DNA of 47,433 nucleotides from Myxococcales bacterium (lineage in GTDB: Bacteria; Myxococcota_A; Polyangia; Haliangiales; Haliangiaceae): NCBI GenBank assembly GCA_028287135.1, contig JAQBQE010000058.1, forward strand, positions 1 through 47,433, in the 5' to 3' direction. Each line of letters begins with the position of its first letter. The first letter of the stretch is position 1. Below, one piece after another: positions 1-8,103 of the stretch. The notes under the pieces are model-generated. The model was not told the DNA's origin and did no database searches. It was given only the letters and a program-made list of their open reading frames with translations. Both the position numbers and the translations under genes were made by a program.

Positions 1-1833
1 CGTGTAGCGGAAGACGCAGTCCCAGTCCTTTGTGATCGAACACGACCCTGCGGACGAGAGCGCGATGCGCGACCCGAGAGTCTTTGCAGCCGGCGTACCT
101 CGCGACGCATCGCTCGCGCACAGGAGGAGCGACTTCGCGTCGTCTGCATGCCCCTGATCGAGCGCTGCCTGCGCAGCTGCCACAGCGAGCGCGTCCGCAT
201 GCCCTTGCGCCTTCGCGCGTTGGGCGGGCAGTGCGATCGTGGCGAGTCGTTGCGTCGCGATCGTGCAGGTGGTCGAAGCCAAGGAGTCCGCGAGGAGCAG
301 ATCGCTCCAGACCGGCGCGAGCTCCGGGTCAGACGGCGAGCCAAGTGCTTCGAGCTCGAAGCGTGCCTTGTCCAGGTGACCCGCGGCTACCTGCTCGCGT
401 GCTCTCGCGACACTGGGTTCGACGAGCACTGCGCAGACACAAGCCACGGCGAGGGGAGCAATGGCGGCCGCGGCCCACCGTCGCGCCACCCGGCGACCGA
501 CCGTCGAGTACCAAACGACTGCGTAGGCGCACACTCCGACGAGAACTGCCGATCCAACGATGGCCGCCACGAGCGGCCCCGTACGCTCGGTCACGAAGTA
601 GCTACCGCGGGCGAGATAGATGACGAGAGCCGTGATCGGAAGCGTCGCGAGGACCAACTTGAGACGCTTGAGTGCTCGAGCTCGCGCCGCAAACGGGCTG
701 CCCACGTTCGCGGGCGGAGCCAGCATTCTCAAACCTTCGAACGTGACGTCGTGAACATCGCTGCCCACCGCGAACGCGACCGTGGTCGCTGGAACCTCGA
801 GCAACGTGAACGTCTGCGAACGGATACGTTCGCCTGGCTGGATCTGCGCCTGGATGCGCGACCAGTAGTGCTCACGCCATCCATCTGGAACGGCTGCAGG
901 CACGTCGCTGAGAGCGATCGACCGCGAGTGCGTGACCGAGTCCACGACCTTGGCGTCCCTCGCAATGTCAGCGGAGCTAGCTCGCACGCCGTCCTGCCCC
1001 CAGGCGAATGCCTTCGTCATCGCGCCGTCGGGCTCGACTTGCACGTCCTGGCGCGATGACTCATCGATCTCGAGCCAGCACTCCAACCGCTTCGCCTTCT
1101 GACACGTGCTGCACTCCACCGCGCCGCGTGTGCATGCCTGACAGCTGACGCTACCCTTCCCCCGACACTCCTTGCAGTTGAGCATCCGTTGCGCGCCGTT
1201 GGCGGTCACCCCGTAGTACTTGCCGCTTCCGCTACACGAGCTGCAGGTTCGCCGCCCTGCTCCGCCGCACGGGACGCACGAGACCTTGCCGTCACCTCCG
1301 CAGGTCCAGCACGAGGCGAAGTACGTGCTCCTTGCACGCAACTGATCCGGCGGGTTCCAGGGATCGAGTCGATTAGGGTCGAGGGGTGGGCCGCCGAGAG
1401 CTGCGCGTCCCGTCTTCGGAGACGCGCGCCAGACGAAACGCCGGCCCTCGAGCTCGGTCGTCAGCCTTCCGATCAGCCGAGGCTGAGAGGTGACGGCTCG
1501 GACAAGGTCGGACGCATCACCCGGTGCGCTCGGGAACGTGGCGACCCAGGCATTGAAGACATGCCGCGCGGCCGTTCGAAGGTCCTCGGGATTCGCAAAG
1601 GAGGCAGGTTCGACCGGAATGATCGAGTGGTACTCGGCATGCACTGGTAGCGGTGCCGCTCGTTCGGGCTCCCCGGCCAGGACCGGCGCACGCTTCGTTG
1701 CCAGTCGCACCAACCAGCCGACGAGCGCGACCGCTGCGATCGCCAGCAGGTAGACGCCGATGGCGGCGATGACGAAGACTCCCGCGACGAGAAGCAACGC
1801 CGCGGCATCGTGGGACTGCTTGCGACGAGCCAT
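1..1833 (-). CDS. Membrane protein with DnaJ-type zinc-finger repeats (C-terminus beyond left edge)
   Basis: The minus-strand frame opens with ATG at 1831-1833 and stays open to base 1, so at least 611 residues are encoded and the end lies outside the window. Residues ~10-37 form a hydrophobic N-terminal membrane segment. Residues ~172-245 carry a run of CxxC/CxGxG motifs (CWTCGGDGK, CVPCGGAGR, CSSCSGSGK, CKECRGKGS, CQAC, CSTC), the cysteine-rich zinc-binding signature of DnaJ/Hsp40. No J-domain HPD motif is seen. Three further membrane segments lie at about residues 393-410, 420-440 and 452-470, followed by an Ala/Leu-rich helical tail resembling TPR-type repeats. It starts 6 bp after the stop of the upstream gene, so it is the third gene of an operon with the 198-residue protein and the nuclease-like protein. 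Function is unknown; a zinc-binding, membrane-tethered scaffold or chaperone-like role is inference. Confidence 0.8.
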   Translation of the reverse strand, partial: MARRKQSHDAAALLLVAGVFVIAAIGVYLLAIAAVALVGWLVRLATKRAPVLAGEPERAAPLPVHAEYHSIIPVEPASFANPEDLRTAARHVFNAWVATFPSAPGDASDLVRAVTSQPRLIGRLTTELEGRRFVWRASPKTGRAALGGPPLDPNRLDPWNPPDQLRARSTYFASCWTCGGDGKVSCVPCGGAGRRTCSSCSGSGKYYGVTANGAQRMLNCKECRGKGSVSCQACTRGAVECSTCQKAKRLECWLEIDESSRQDVQVEPDGAMTKAFAWGQDGVRASSADIARDAKVVDSVTHSRSIALSDVPAAVPDGWREHYWSRIQAQIQPGERIRSQTFTLLEVPATTVAFAVGSDVHDVTFEGLRMLAPPANVGSPFAARARALKRLKLVLATLPITALVIYLARGSYFVTERTGPLVAAIVGSAVLVGVCAYAVVWYSTVGRRVARRWAAAAIAPLAVACVCAVLVEPSVARAREQVAAGHLDKARFELEALGSPSDPELAPVWSDLLLADSLASTTCTIATQRLATIALPAQRAKAQGHADALAVAAAQAALDQGHADDAKSLLLCASDASRGTPAAKTLGSRIALSSAGSCSITKDWDCVFRYT

Positions 1834-1839
1834 TTGCAG

Positions 1840-2436
1840 CTACTCGTCGTACCCGGCGTCAAGACCTACCGCATCTGCCAACCCGCCTTCGGTGGTCAGC
1901 AGGAACTCGAGGACGCTCTTCGTGTCGTTGAACGCAACCTCGGCGGTCAGCTCGGGTGCGATCGCTCGTGAAATGAAGCGGATCGTGTTCGAGCGGTCGA
2001 GGTGCCGAGAGCCCGGTGATGTCCCCAGCGGCGTTGCCCGCCATTGATGCCAGACCACGTCGTCGACGCGGTTGTAGCTCGCCGCAGGAACGAGGTTGAT
2101 GCGCCACACGAACGTCCCGGTGTCCTCGTCGAACTCGATGCCGAACTGGACCTCCGCAATGACACGGAAGTTCGTTCCCTTCTTGAACCTTAGCGACACG
2201 CGCGCCGTTGCGTACTGGTTACTGAACTCGCTCGAGGCCTTCGCTTCGAAGTCCGCCTCCTTCGGAAGATCGAGCCGGACACGTGACGTGGTCCATGGGT
2301 CTGTTCGCACACGACGAATCCCAGCCAGGATGCCGATGACAAAGGCCCGGATCTCCGCGGTGAAGATCTCCCGTGCCTTCTCGATGTCTCGGGCACGCTG
2401 GGCAATCAGGACGCTGACCTCACTCAGTGCACTCAT
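1840..2436 (-). CDS. Hypothetical protein, middle gene of the nuclease/zinc-finger operon
   Basis: A 198-residue protein with no family I recognise. It starts with ATG at 2434-2436, which overlaps the TGA of the upstream nuclease-like gene by 4 nt (ATGA), and ends 6 bp before the zinc-finger membrane protein, so the three genes are probably co-translated. No signal peptide is evident; a short hydrophobic stretch (FVIGILAGI) falls near residues 32-40. Residues ~60-135 alternate hydrophobic and charged residues and look like beta-strands (SLRFKKGTNFRVIAEVQFGIEF, cited here by position 81-102). The C-terminal part (TAEVAFNDTKSVLEFLLT) looks like strand-helix. The tight coupling suggests it acts with its two neighbours. 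Coding status is supported by conserved operon geometry and codon use, not by homology. Confidence 0.7.
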   Translation of the reverse strand: MSALSEVSVLIAQRARDIEKAREIFTAEIRAFVIGILAGIRRVRTDPWTTSRVRLDLPKEADFEAKASSEFSNQYATARVSLRFKKGTNFRVIAEVQFGIEFDEDTGTFVWRINLVPAASYNRVDDVVWHQWRATPLGTSPGSRHLDRSNTIRFISRAIAPELTAEVAFNDTKSVLEFLLTTEGGLADAVGLDAGYDE

Positions 2437-3365
2437 GTTCTCTCCTCATGCGACGCGGCCTCGACGACGGCACGCATCTCTACAGGCAAAATGGTTCGAG
2501 CCAAGGTCTTCAGGTACGACGCCAGTACGATCTCCTCGGTCGCCGAGATCGCGTGCTTGACCGGTCCTTCCAGCAGTGCGCTCACCAGGTCCAGGTACGA
2601 CACCGTGTGAAAGTTCGGGCTCGCCGCCGTCATCCCACTCGGTGAAACGAACAGTCCACCCTTGAGGCAACGCATGCCGTCGAGCCAGCCCCAGTAGGTG
2701 GTCGTTTGATCCGAGTGCTCGGTCGACCAGACCTTGTTCTCGATCGCGACCACGAACCCAGGCCCGGAGACGACGATGTCGACCCGGCAACGATCCTCGC
2801 TGTTCGCAAGCTCACGGCCAATCGGCATCTCACGTCGGATCGAGAGCGCCTCGGTCGCGAGCGCGGTGTCGAGCGTCGTCCGCCAGGCGTCAGGTTGGTC
2901 GAAGCCACCTACCAAGCGCCGAAGCGCGAGGGGTGCGATCGCGGGGGCCCTCCACGGCGTGAGCAGCCACGCAATCAGGTCGGAATGTGAGTTCTCGTGG
3001 TCCTCCCGACCGAGAATTCGCAGCACATCGGGCGTCGGTGAAGCGAGAAGCCGCGTGATCAGCTCGAGCTTGTCTTGGCCGAGAACGCGCGCGACGCGCT
3101 TGCGCCATCCAACCTGCAAATCGACAAACAGCTCCTTGAGCGTCGCGACTTGGGCTTCGGGAACAAACCCCGACCTCGTTTGCGGGGTCAGATTGCTAGC
3201 ACCGAGTTTCTCGAGGATGAGCCTCAGACTCGCAGCGAGCGCCTTGCGATCGTGTCCCAAGCCGCTGTCCACGAGAGACATCGGTCGCTCCAACGCCAGG
3301 CGCAAACGATCCAGCGTTTGTCGCAACGCCGGCGCGTCCACCATCCAGCTTGCTGCCTCTAACAT
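2433..3365 (-). CDS. PD-(D/E)XK nuclease superfamily protein (PDDEXK_4-like)
   Basis: A protein of about 310 residues with the order of motifs seen in the PDDEXK_4 type of PD-(D/E)XK domains. These are a glutamate/serine helix (HENSHSDLIAWLL, ~residues 123-135), a catalytic aspartate in CRVDIVV (~D196), the ExK strand AIENKVW (E209, K211) and a following Gln (HSDQ, ~Q220). All metal-binding residues expected of an active nuclease are present. Residues 1-115 are helical and unrecognised. I chose the ATG at 3363-3365 because a purine-rich GGGGTGG lies about 6 nt upstream; a GTG at 3407 would add 14 residues. It heads an operon with the unknown 198-residue protein (4-nt overlap) and the DnaJ-zinc-finger membrane protein. 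Proteins of this class are common in restriction and defence loci, but the substrate is not deducible. Confidence 0.8.
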   Translation of the reverse strand: MLEAASWMVDAPALRQTLDRLRLALERPMSLVDSGLGHDRKALAASLRLILEKLGASNLTPQTRSGFVPEAQVATLKELFVDLQVGWRKRVARVLGQDKLELITRLLASPTPDVLRILGREDHENSHSDLIAWLLTPWRAPAIAPLALRRLVGGFDQPDAWRTTLDTALATEALSIRREMPIGRELANSEDRCRVDIVVSGPGFVVAIENKVWSTEHSDQTTTYWGWLDGMRCLKGGLFVSPSGMTAASPNFHTVSYLDLVSALLEGPVKHAISATEEIVLASYLKTLARTILPVEMRAVVEAASHEERT

Positions 3366-3478
3366 GCCCACCCCTGAACGAACTCCCAACGTACACGCTC
3401 GCTGCACACGCTTCTAGATTTCGCCGTCGTCGAATTCGGTGCGCAGGCACGTGCGTCGTGGCCTCGTCGCACGTGGAG

Positions 3479-4292
3479 ATGCAGCGCCGCGTTTACGAAG
3501 TCCTGATGAATCCACGGTCAGACGACCGACTTGGACGCGTCATCAGCCTCGGGCTTCTGGTGCTGATTGCGGCGAAGACCTGGCGCAAAATGCTCCAGGC
3601 TTCTTCAAATGGTTCGAGTTGGTCTCGGTCTCCGTGTTCACGGTCGAGTTCTTGGCGCGGCTGTGGTCCTGCACTTCCGACGTTCGGTTTCAGGGCCCCA
3701 TCGGTGGTCGCGCGCGCATGCTGCTGTCGCCGATGGCACTGATCGACCTCCTGTCGATCGCGCCCTTCTTCCTTGGTCTGCTGCTCCCCGGCGTGGTCGA
3801 CCTGCTTCCTACGCGTGCTCCGCCTGCTCCGCTTGTTCCGCCTTCTGCGCGTAGGCCGCCCAGCGGAGGCGTTTGCCGACGCTTGTCCGCGTCATCCAAG
3901 CCAAGCGCGTCGAGCTCGCGGTCAGCATGGTCGTCGTCCTCGTCGCGACGGTGCTCGCCGCGGGTGCGATCTCCATGGCCGAGAGCTCGCAGCCCGACAC
4001 ACAGTTCACGAGCATTCCGAGGTCGATGTGGTGGAGCATCGTCACGATCACGACCGTCGGTTACGGGGACATGACGCCGACGACCCCTCTTGGTCAGGCG
4101 ATCGGTGGCCTCGTGGCTTTCGTCGGGATCTGCGCACTGGCGCTGCCAGTAGGAATCGCCTCGAGTGGCTACATGACCGAGCTGAGCTCTACGACCAGGT
4201 CGGCGCGTGCTCTCGCGGAGCCCCCGACGGCGTGCCCACACTGCGGCGAGAACATCGAGGTCGAGTTGCGTCGCCGTTCGCCGGGATCCTGA
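3479..4292 (+). pseudogene. Voltage-gated K+ channel (6-TM Kv type), broken by three frame changes
   Basis: Four consecutive segments in shifting frames together spell one Kv-type ion channel of about 270 residues. An N-terminal S1 region starts at ATG 3479 (frame 2, VYEVLMNPRSDDRLG then a hydrophobic segment). S2-S3 is in frame 1 from about 3575 (PGFFKWFELVSVSVFTVEF, then LIDLLSIAPFFLGLLL). The S4 voltage sensor is in frame 2 from about 3808 (LRVLRLLRLFRLLRVGR, arginine at every third position). S5-pore-S6 is in frame 3 from about 3868, with the K+ selectivity filter TVGYGD near 4058-4075. A short C-terminal tail has a CPHCGEN motif. The first change seems to accompany a small deletion of the S1-S2 loop; the other two look like single-base indels. 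Either this is a real pseudogene or the assembly has local indel errors; no intact reading frame spans the channel. Confidence 0.85.
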
Positions 4293-5103
4293 TAGCGCGA
4301 CGTCGCTGACCGCGGCCTTCTGACGGACGACAAGCGGACAACTCGCCAGACACCGTGGAACCCGAGCAACCGTCGCGTCTCGCTCCGTTGCGTGCGTGCG
4401 TGTGTACGACAGCATGCGTTCCCGTCGGGTCTTCATGACTGTTGCACTCGGATCACCCAGTGATGCCTTGAGCGGCTCGACGGCGTCGCGGGCACTCTTC
4501 TCCGTGCGTGACGGGTGAGGATGAAGCATCGCGCCCCGGCGACGGCGTTCTCAATCGCCCGGTCGGGGTCGCGACCGACGAGTGCACGGTGACCGGGTTC
4601 CGCAACCTACCCGCCCTCTCGAAGGAGGAGCAGCGTAAGCACCGGCGGGTTGATCTCGGGCTCCTCGCAGTCCGCGACCGCGCCGGTCAGACCCGCGCAC
4701 TGCTAGGCGCGAGGCTGATCGCCGTCGCGACCGCACCGCCGAGCCAGCGTCGCCCGCCACGTGCCCCGACGCTTGGCCGCTTTGCGGCTGTCGCTTCAGC
4801 TTGACGCTGGAGCATCCGTGGCGGTGACGCGGTGAGAAAGAACTTCCTGGGTGTGCTCATTGCGCATCTTGAGGGCCAGCTCCAACGGCTCCGTTGCGGA
4901 AGTCACCGACGCGGAAACACCGGAGATCGTCACCACGTCGAAGGAGATCCCAACCGGGATGACAACTTAGATGGCACTCTGGCGGTAGTCCTCTACCGAG
5001 GACAGTGCATTCGGCAATCCAAGATCGCGAATTAGCGCGGACGTGTCGAAGTAGTGGGATTCGACAGCTATCGAATCCTTCCAGAAACACTGCGGCGAAG
5101 TAC
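4293..5103. other. Gene-poor stretch
   Basis: I see no convincing gene here. Open frames on both strands are short or show arginine/proline-rich shadow composition. One 44-codon frame (about 4836-4970, plus) reads like natural protein near its end (VAEVTDAETPEIVTTSKEI) but has a stop directly upstream and no start, so it may be another remnant. Base composition becomes less GC-rich from about 4,850 onward, marking the start of the accessory island. Confidence 0.4.
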
Positions 5104-5625
5104 ATGCCAATTCTTCCCCTCGTTGAGGTCAGCCTTCTGGCTTTTCGAAGAAAAGGGAGAAACCAGGTGCTATCCGCTCGAGTGACCCTTACAGCGCGTG
5201 CGGAGGGACCCACTTCATACGACGCCAAGGATTGGCTAGTGCGTCGCGTATCCTGGCCCGCCCAGTTATTCGATAAGTTAGTGCAGGGGGTTGTGGCCGG
5301 GCGGATTCTGCTCGACCAAAAAGAGTTCTACTTTCCTCCAGCTCGGAACGTCTCCGTCACGCCGTTCAAGGCGACACGAAAGTCATTTCATGAGTTTGTG
5401 AACCCTTGCGCAGCAGCCACATGCTCGGTCGGACGATTCACGCGTCTTGATCGACGGAATGCAGCGCGAATGGCGAGGCTCCACGTAGCAACTCGCCGGC
5501 CCGCTGCCGTGTGGTGCATTTCGCACCAGGACAACGCGACCGCTGTGGCCCCCGTGAGGGAACGGCCTGAAGAATTGACGCAGGGGCATTTCGATCCAGT
5601 TCCTGGCGCCGCACGTCATCCTTGA
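5104..5625 (+). pseudogene. Upstream part of a probably frameshifted unknown gene
   Basis: The frame-1 reading from ATG 5104 gives protein-like sequence (PILPLVEVSLLAFRRKG, VRRVSWPAQLFDKLVQGVVAG, ILLDQKEFYFPP) to a stop at 5623-5625. From about 5585 to 5665, frame 3 instead looks coding (QFLAPHVILDTYAP, EPRQWWTF). From about 5665 frame 1 resumes as the next gene, with matching sense (RIDKQNRADGSRLHWVHL). The simplest reading is one gene of roughly 385 residues spanning 5104-6267, interrupted by two compensating single-base indels. No family is recognised. Codon third positions are more AT-rich than in the core genes, as in the rest of the island. It may alternatively be a separate short gene. 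Confidence 0.4.
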
Positions 5626-5655
5626 CACCTATGCCCCGAGCGTCGAGCCTAGGCA

Positions 5656-6267
5656 GTGGTGGACCTTCGAATCGACAAGCAGAACCGCGCCGACGGATCA
5701 CGGCTCCATTGGGTGCATCTCGACTCGGACCGCGTTCTCGATGTCGTCGTTAATAATCTTGAGAGCTCGGGGTTTCCTTCGATTGGCCACCGGGCGGAAG
5801 CTGTTTTGACGTGGCCTGTGAACTTGCGCCTAGCGTTGCGAGAACATATCGAGAGCGTCGAGCGTCTCTTTTCGTCTTATCAGAGGACAGGGTTTCCAGC
5901 GAAATGCGAGTTGATGATGCACGGGGCGCATTACGCAACTCCCCTCCAGATAGCTGGGAGTCGACTTGCAGACAAGATCCTCGCGTTTGTCGCGAATCAC
6001 CGGGTTCAGGCCACAGACGAGCTTGAGTTGTTGCTTATTGCGTGCGGTGACCTCGCTGTCGAATGGCAGTTCCAGGGAGGGCGCCCCGTTCGCTGCTCGT
6101 GTGCTCTGACCCTAGTCGTCGCTATACCGCTTGCCAAATTCTTCCGAGAGAGCCATGCCGATGATCGCGTGCGCTCGCAAGGAGAGATATCCAAGGACAT
6201 ATTCGCAAACACCCAACGCCCGCCACTCGATGCGTTTTTTCCGATCCAGTTGGTGAACGAATTATGA
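5656..6267 (+). CDS. Hypothetical protein, first intact gene of an unknown cassette
   Basis: A 203-codon frame beginning GTG GTG at 5656/5659, with an in-frame stop just upstream (5650-5652). No recognisable domain, signal peptide or membrane segment. The sequence is mixed alpha/beta with a conspicuous helix (ALREHIESVERLFSSYQRTG) near residues 60-79 and a Cys in PVRCSCAL. Its stop overlaps the ATG of the next gene by 4 nt (ATGA, 6264-6267), so the two are translationally coupled. It could be the C-terminal part of a larger, frameshifted gene that begins near 5104. Lower third-position GC than the flanking core genome suggests horizontal acquisition. Confidence 0.6.
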   Translation: MVDLRIDKQNRADGSRLHWVHLDSDRVLDVVVNNLESSGFPSIGHRAEAVLTWPVNLRLALREHIESVERLFSSYQRTGFPAKCELMMHGAHYATPLQIAGSRLADKILAFVANHRVQATDELELLLIACGDLAVEWQFQGGRPVRCSCALTLVVAIPLAKFFRESHADDRVRSQGEISKDIFANTQRPPLDAFFPIQLVNEL

Positions 6268-6689
6268 CGACAAGAGTAGTCAACTTGCTGATCGAGATGC
6301 GGATGGTGACCTCACCGCTGGTGCACCTGCAAGTCGCCGCACCCGCTCAGGATGTTTCCGGGTCGTCCGAGATCGAGCTGACCGGGAAGAACTACAACAT
6401 GGCGGCGGCCGTCGTTAAACTCACCCGAGTAAGCACGGTCGATTCCCGAGTAGCGAGGGTTTCCGGCTTCGCGGGCACTGAGTTGCACCTGCCACAGCGC
6501 CCAAGCAAATGGACCGCCATAACCCCTGGCATTGGTACAGTGCTAGTTGGGACTTGCACCTCGGTGGGAGCTGGAACCACAAGGTTCTTGGGAACCGTTT
6601 CGATCAGCGATACAGCAAATATGCATGTCGCCGATGCGCCGATCGAATGCGATGCATTGGTTGTTCTCACCAGTAAGCTTGGCCCCTGA
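6264..6689 (+). CDS. Hypothetical protein, second gene of unknown cassette
   Basis: A 141-residue protein starting at ATG 6264 inside the stop of the preceding gene. It is rich in Thr, Val, Ser and Ala with alternating hydrophobic residues (VNLLIEMRMVTSPLVHLQV; GTVLVGTCTSVGAGTTRFLG), which suggests an all-beta fold. There is no signal peptide and no recognised domain. The next gene starts 2 nt after its stop (GTG 6692), so all three probably form one transcription and translation unit. Confidence 0.6.
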   Translation: MTTRVVNLLIEMRMVTSPLVHLQVAAPAQDVSGSSEIELTGKNYNMAAAVVKLTRVSTVDSRVARVSGFAGTELHLPQRPSKWTAITPGIGTVLVGTCTSVGAGTTRFLGTVSISDTANMHVADAPIECDALVVLTSKLGP

Positions 6690-6691
6690 TC

Positions 6692-7213
6692 GTGGCTGGT
6701 TGGCTCTATATTTGTTCGCTCTGTCTGGTCCGAGTGTTTCTTGTGTTTGGGGACCGGCTCTTGCCGTCTCCTTGGAAAGGGCAGCTACTCGCCGAGGGTG
6801 CGCATTCCTTAGTCGAGGACGTCCATTCTGCGATCAACGCAAGACTCGCCGCGGCAAGTTGGGCTCCTCTGGCGGTCACAAACCTCCTTCAGCAGCTCCC
6901 TTCGAAATGTGGCTCCAGTCTCTCAGCGAGCGTCATTCCCGTGCTCGTAGCGTCAGTTCTTGTTTCCACGTTGATCTTGTACATTCCGTTCAGGTGGTTT
7001 CAGGGAATTGCTGCATCATCTCTTGTGGTGATTTTCACTCTTGGGTTGGACATTACGGTCAGCTATATACCAGGTAACGCATTCGAGAGCTTCTGTTCGC
7101 CGCCGGCGGCATCAGCGTCCGCGACATCGGATCTTCCCTCAGGTGTAGGTTCGGCGATTGCCCCGGTTCCGGCGGACGCCTCCCTGATAGACTCAGGGTC
7201 TCCTGACCGTTAG
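6692..7213 (+). CDS. Hypothetical membrane protein, third gene of unknown cassette
   Basis: A 173-residue protein starting with GTG 6692, two bases after the preceding stop. Residues ~3-20 are hydrophobic (WLYICSLCLVRVFLVFG) and act as a signal anchor. Two closely spaced membrane segments follow at about residues 87-105 (ASVIPVLVASVLVSTLILYI) and 110-133 (GIAASSLVVIFTLGLDITVSYI). The C-terminal ~40 residues are Ser/Ala/Pro-rich and low in complexity. No family is recognised. A soluble pair followed by a small membrane protein is an arrangement often seen in defence or toxin cassettes, but here that is only an analogy. Confidence 0.6.
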   Translation: MAGWLYICSLCLVRVFLVFGDRLLPSPWKGQLLAEGAHSLVEDVHSAINARLAAASWAPLAVTNLLQQLPSKCGSSLSASVIPVLVASVLVSTLILYIPFRWFQGIAASSLVVIFTLGLDITVSYIPGNAFESFCSPPAASASATSDLPSGVGSAIAPVPADASLIDSGSPDR

Positions 7214-7389
7214 TGAAGTACGTGTTCTAGGCGAACTTCACACCGCGCGACCTCTCACCCAAAAGTACTGTGGAGCAGAAAGTTCGGTGGCGAATCACCT
7301 CTGACACTGGCCGTACGTCTCCATCCACGATCAGGAGAAACGGGCCATGAATGGTCATGCACATCTGCGCAGTAACTCTGCGCCGCTGG

Positions 7390-7680
7390 TCCGTTCGTCT
7401 GAATCTCCGAGCCCCACGCCTCTTCTCCGAACTCACGCTGGCACGCGCTGACGGAACCTACGCGCGAGCTGGCGAACATCGCGCGCGCCGATGTCTTGCT
7501 CACCGACGACCTTGCCACGACACCGATCACCGATGCTGAGCGCCGCGATCTATTCGAGTTCGTCGACGATCGGCACAGTATTCGCCAACCGCTCCACCAT
7601 CATCATCAGCAGCCAGATCCTGCCAAAGCGCTTTCGTCATCCAAATCTGCCTCAATTGGCGCTGTGTCTGCCCCGTTGCT
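7390..7680 (+). mobile_element. IS21-family IstB ATPase remnant, frameshifted
   Basis: Three short pieces in successive frames align in order with the middle of IstB, the AAA+ helper of IS21 elements. They are RAPRLFSELTLARADGTYAR (frame 1, ~7398-7457), ELANIARADVLLTDDL plus PITDAERRDLFEFVDDRH (frame 2, ~7460-7570) and NRSTIIISSQILPKRF (frame 3, ~7585-7635). The second piece carries the Walker-B-like aspartates and the TDAERRDLLEVLDDR signature typical of the family. The Walker A region, the IstA transposase and the terminal repeats are not visible. This is an old, decayed fragment and marks past IS21 activity in the island. Confidence 0.65.
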
Positions 7681-7983
7681 ATTCCCGACTGAGTTCACAG
7701 CTCGCGTTGACTTCGTTCCCTAAGTGGAATTCTCCTCTGCCAAGCTTGAGAGTAGAGTACGAATTGGTCGATCATGGGCTCAGGGACAGGCAGCCCAGCT
7801 CGCGTCACGGTGCGTTCGGCATCGTCACCGAGGACTACCCTCCGATGGTGCGTCGCGCGTCTTCGGACATCATATGTCGCTCGGTGGTGCTTCGTCCTCG
7901 AGACCTAGTACTTGGCCACAGAGGATCTGATGGGTTCACGCCGCTGCTCTGAGCGCGCGATGTAGCGGATGGCCGGCGCGGGC

Positions 7984-8103
7984 TGGGTAGGCACGGCCGA
8001 GCTTTTCGCGCGAACGGTCGACGGTAAACATCCAGTCGATCCCCGCGCCCTCGCGGTTGCGGCGCCGTTCCCACTGGGCGATCGCCATGTCCAGCGCTTC
8101 CGC
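7984..8103 (-). mobile_element. IS630-family transposase C-terminal remnant
   Basis: A minus-strand stretch of about 40 codons ending in GIDWMFTVDRSREKLGRAYP resembles the conserved C-terminus of IS630-type DDE transposases, in which a W-x-F-T-x-x-x-x-R-x-K-L-x-x-x-YP pattern closes the protein. The reading frame upstream (higher coordinates) loses similarity at about 8103, where the plus-strand HTH gene begins, so only the tail is left. No terminal repeat was found. Confidence 0.5.

Noticed and set aside
3690..4529. 279-codon minus-strand frame over the K+ channel remnant
   Set aside because: Shadow composition; the plus-strand channel motifs explain the sequence.
4500..4600. Minus-strand DUF4258-like fragment (RCFILTRHARRR)
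   Set aside because: Only a dozen residues resemble the family, with no upstream or downstream support.
4857..5228. 123-codon minus-strand ORF
   Set aside because: No motif, improbable composition, and overlaps protein-like plus-strand sequence.
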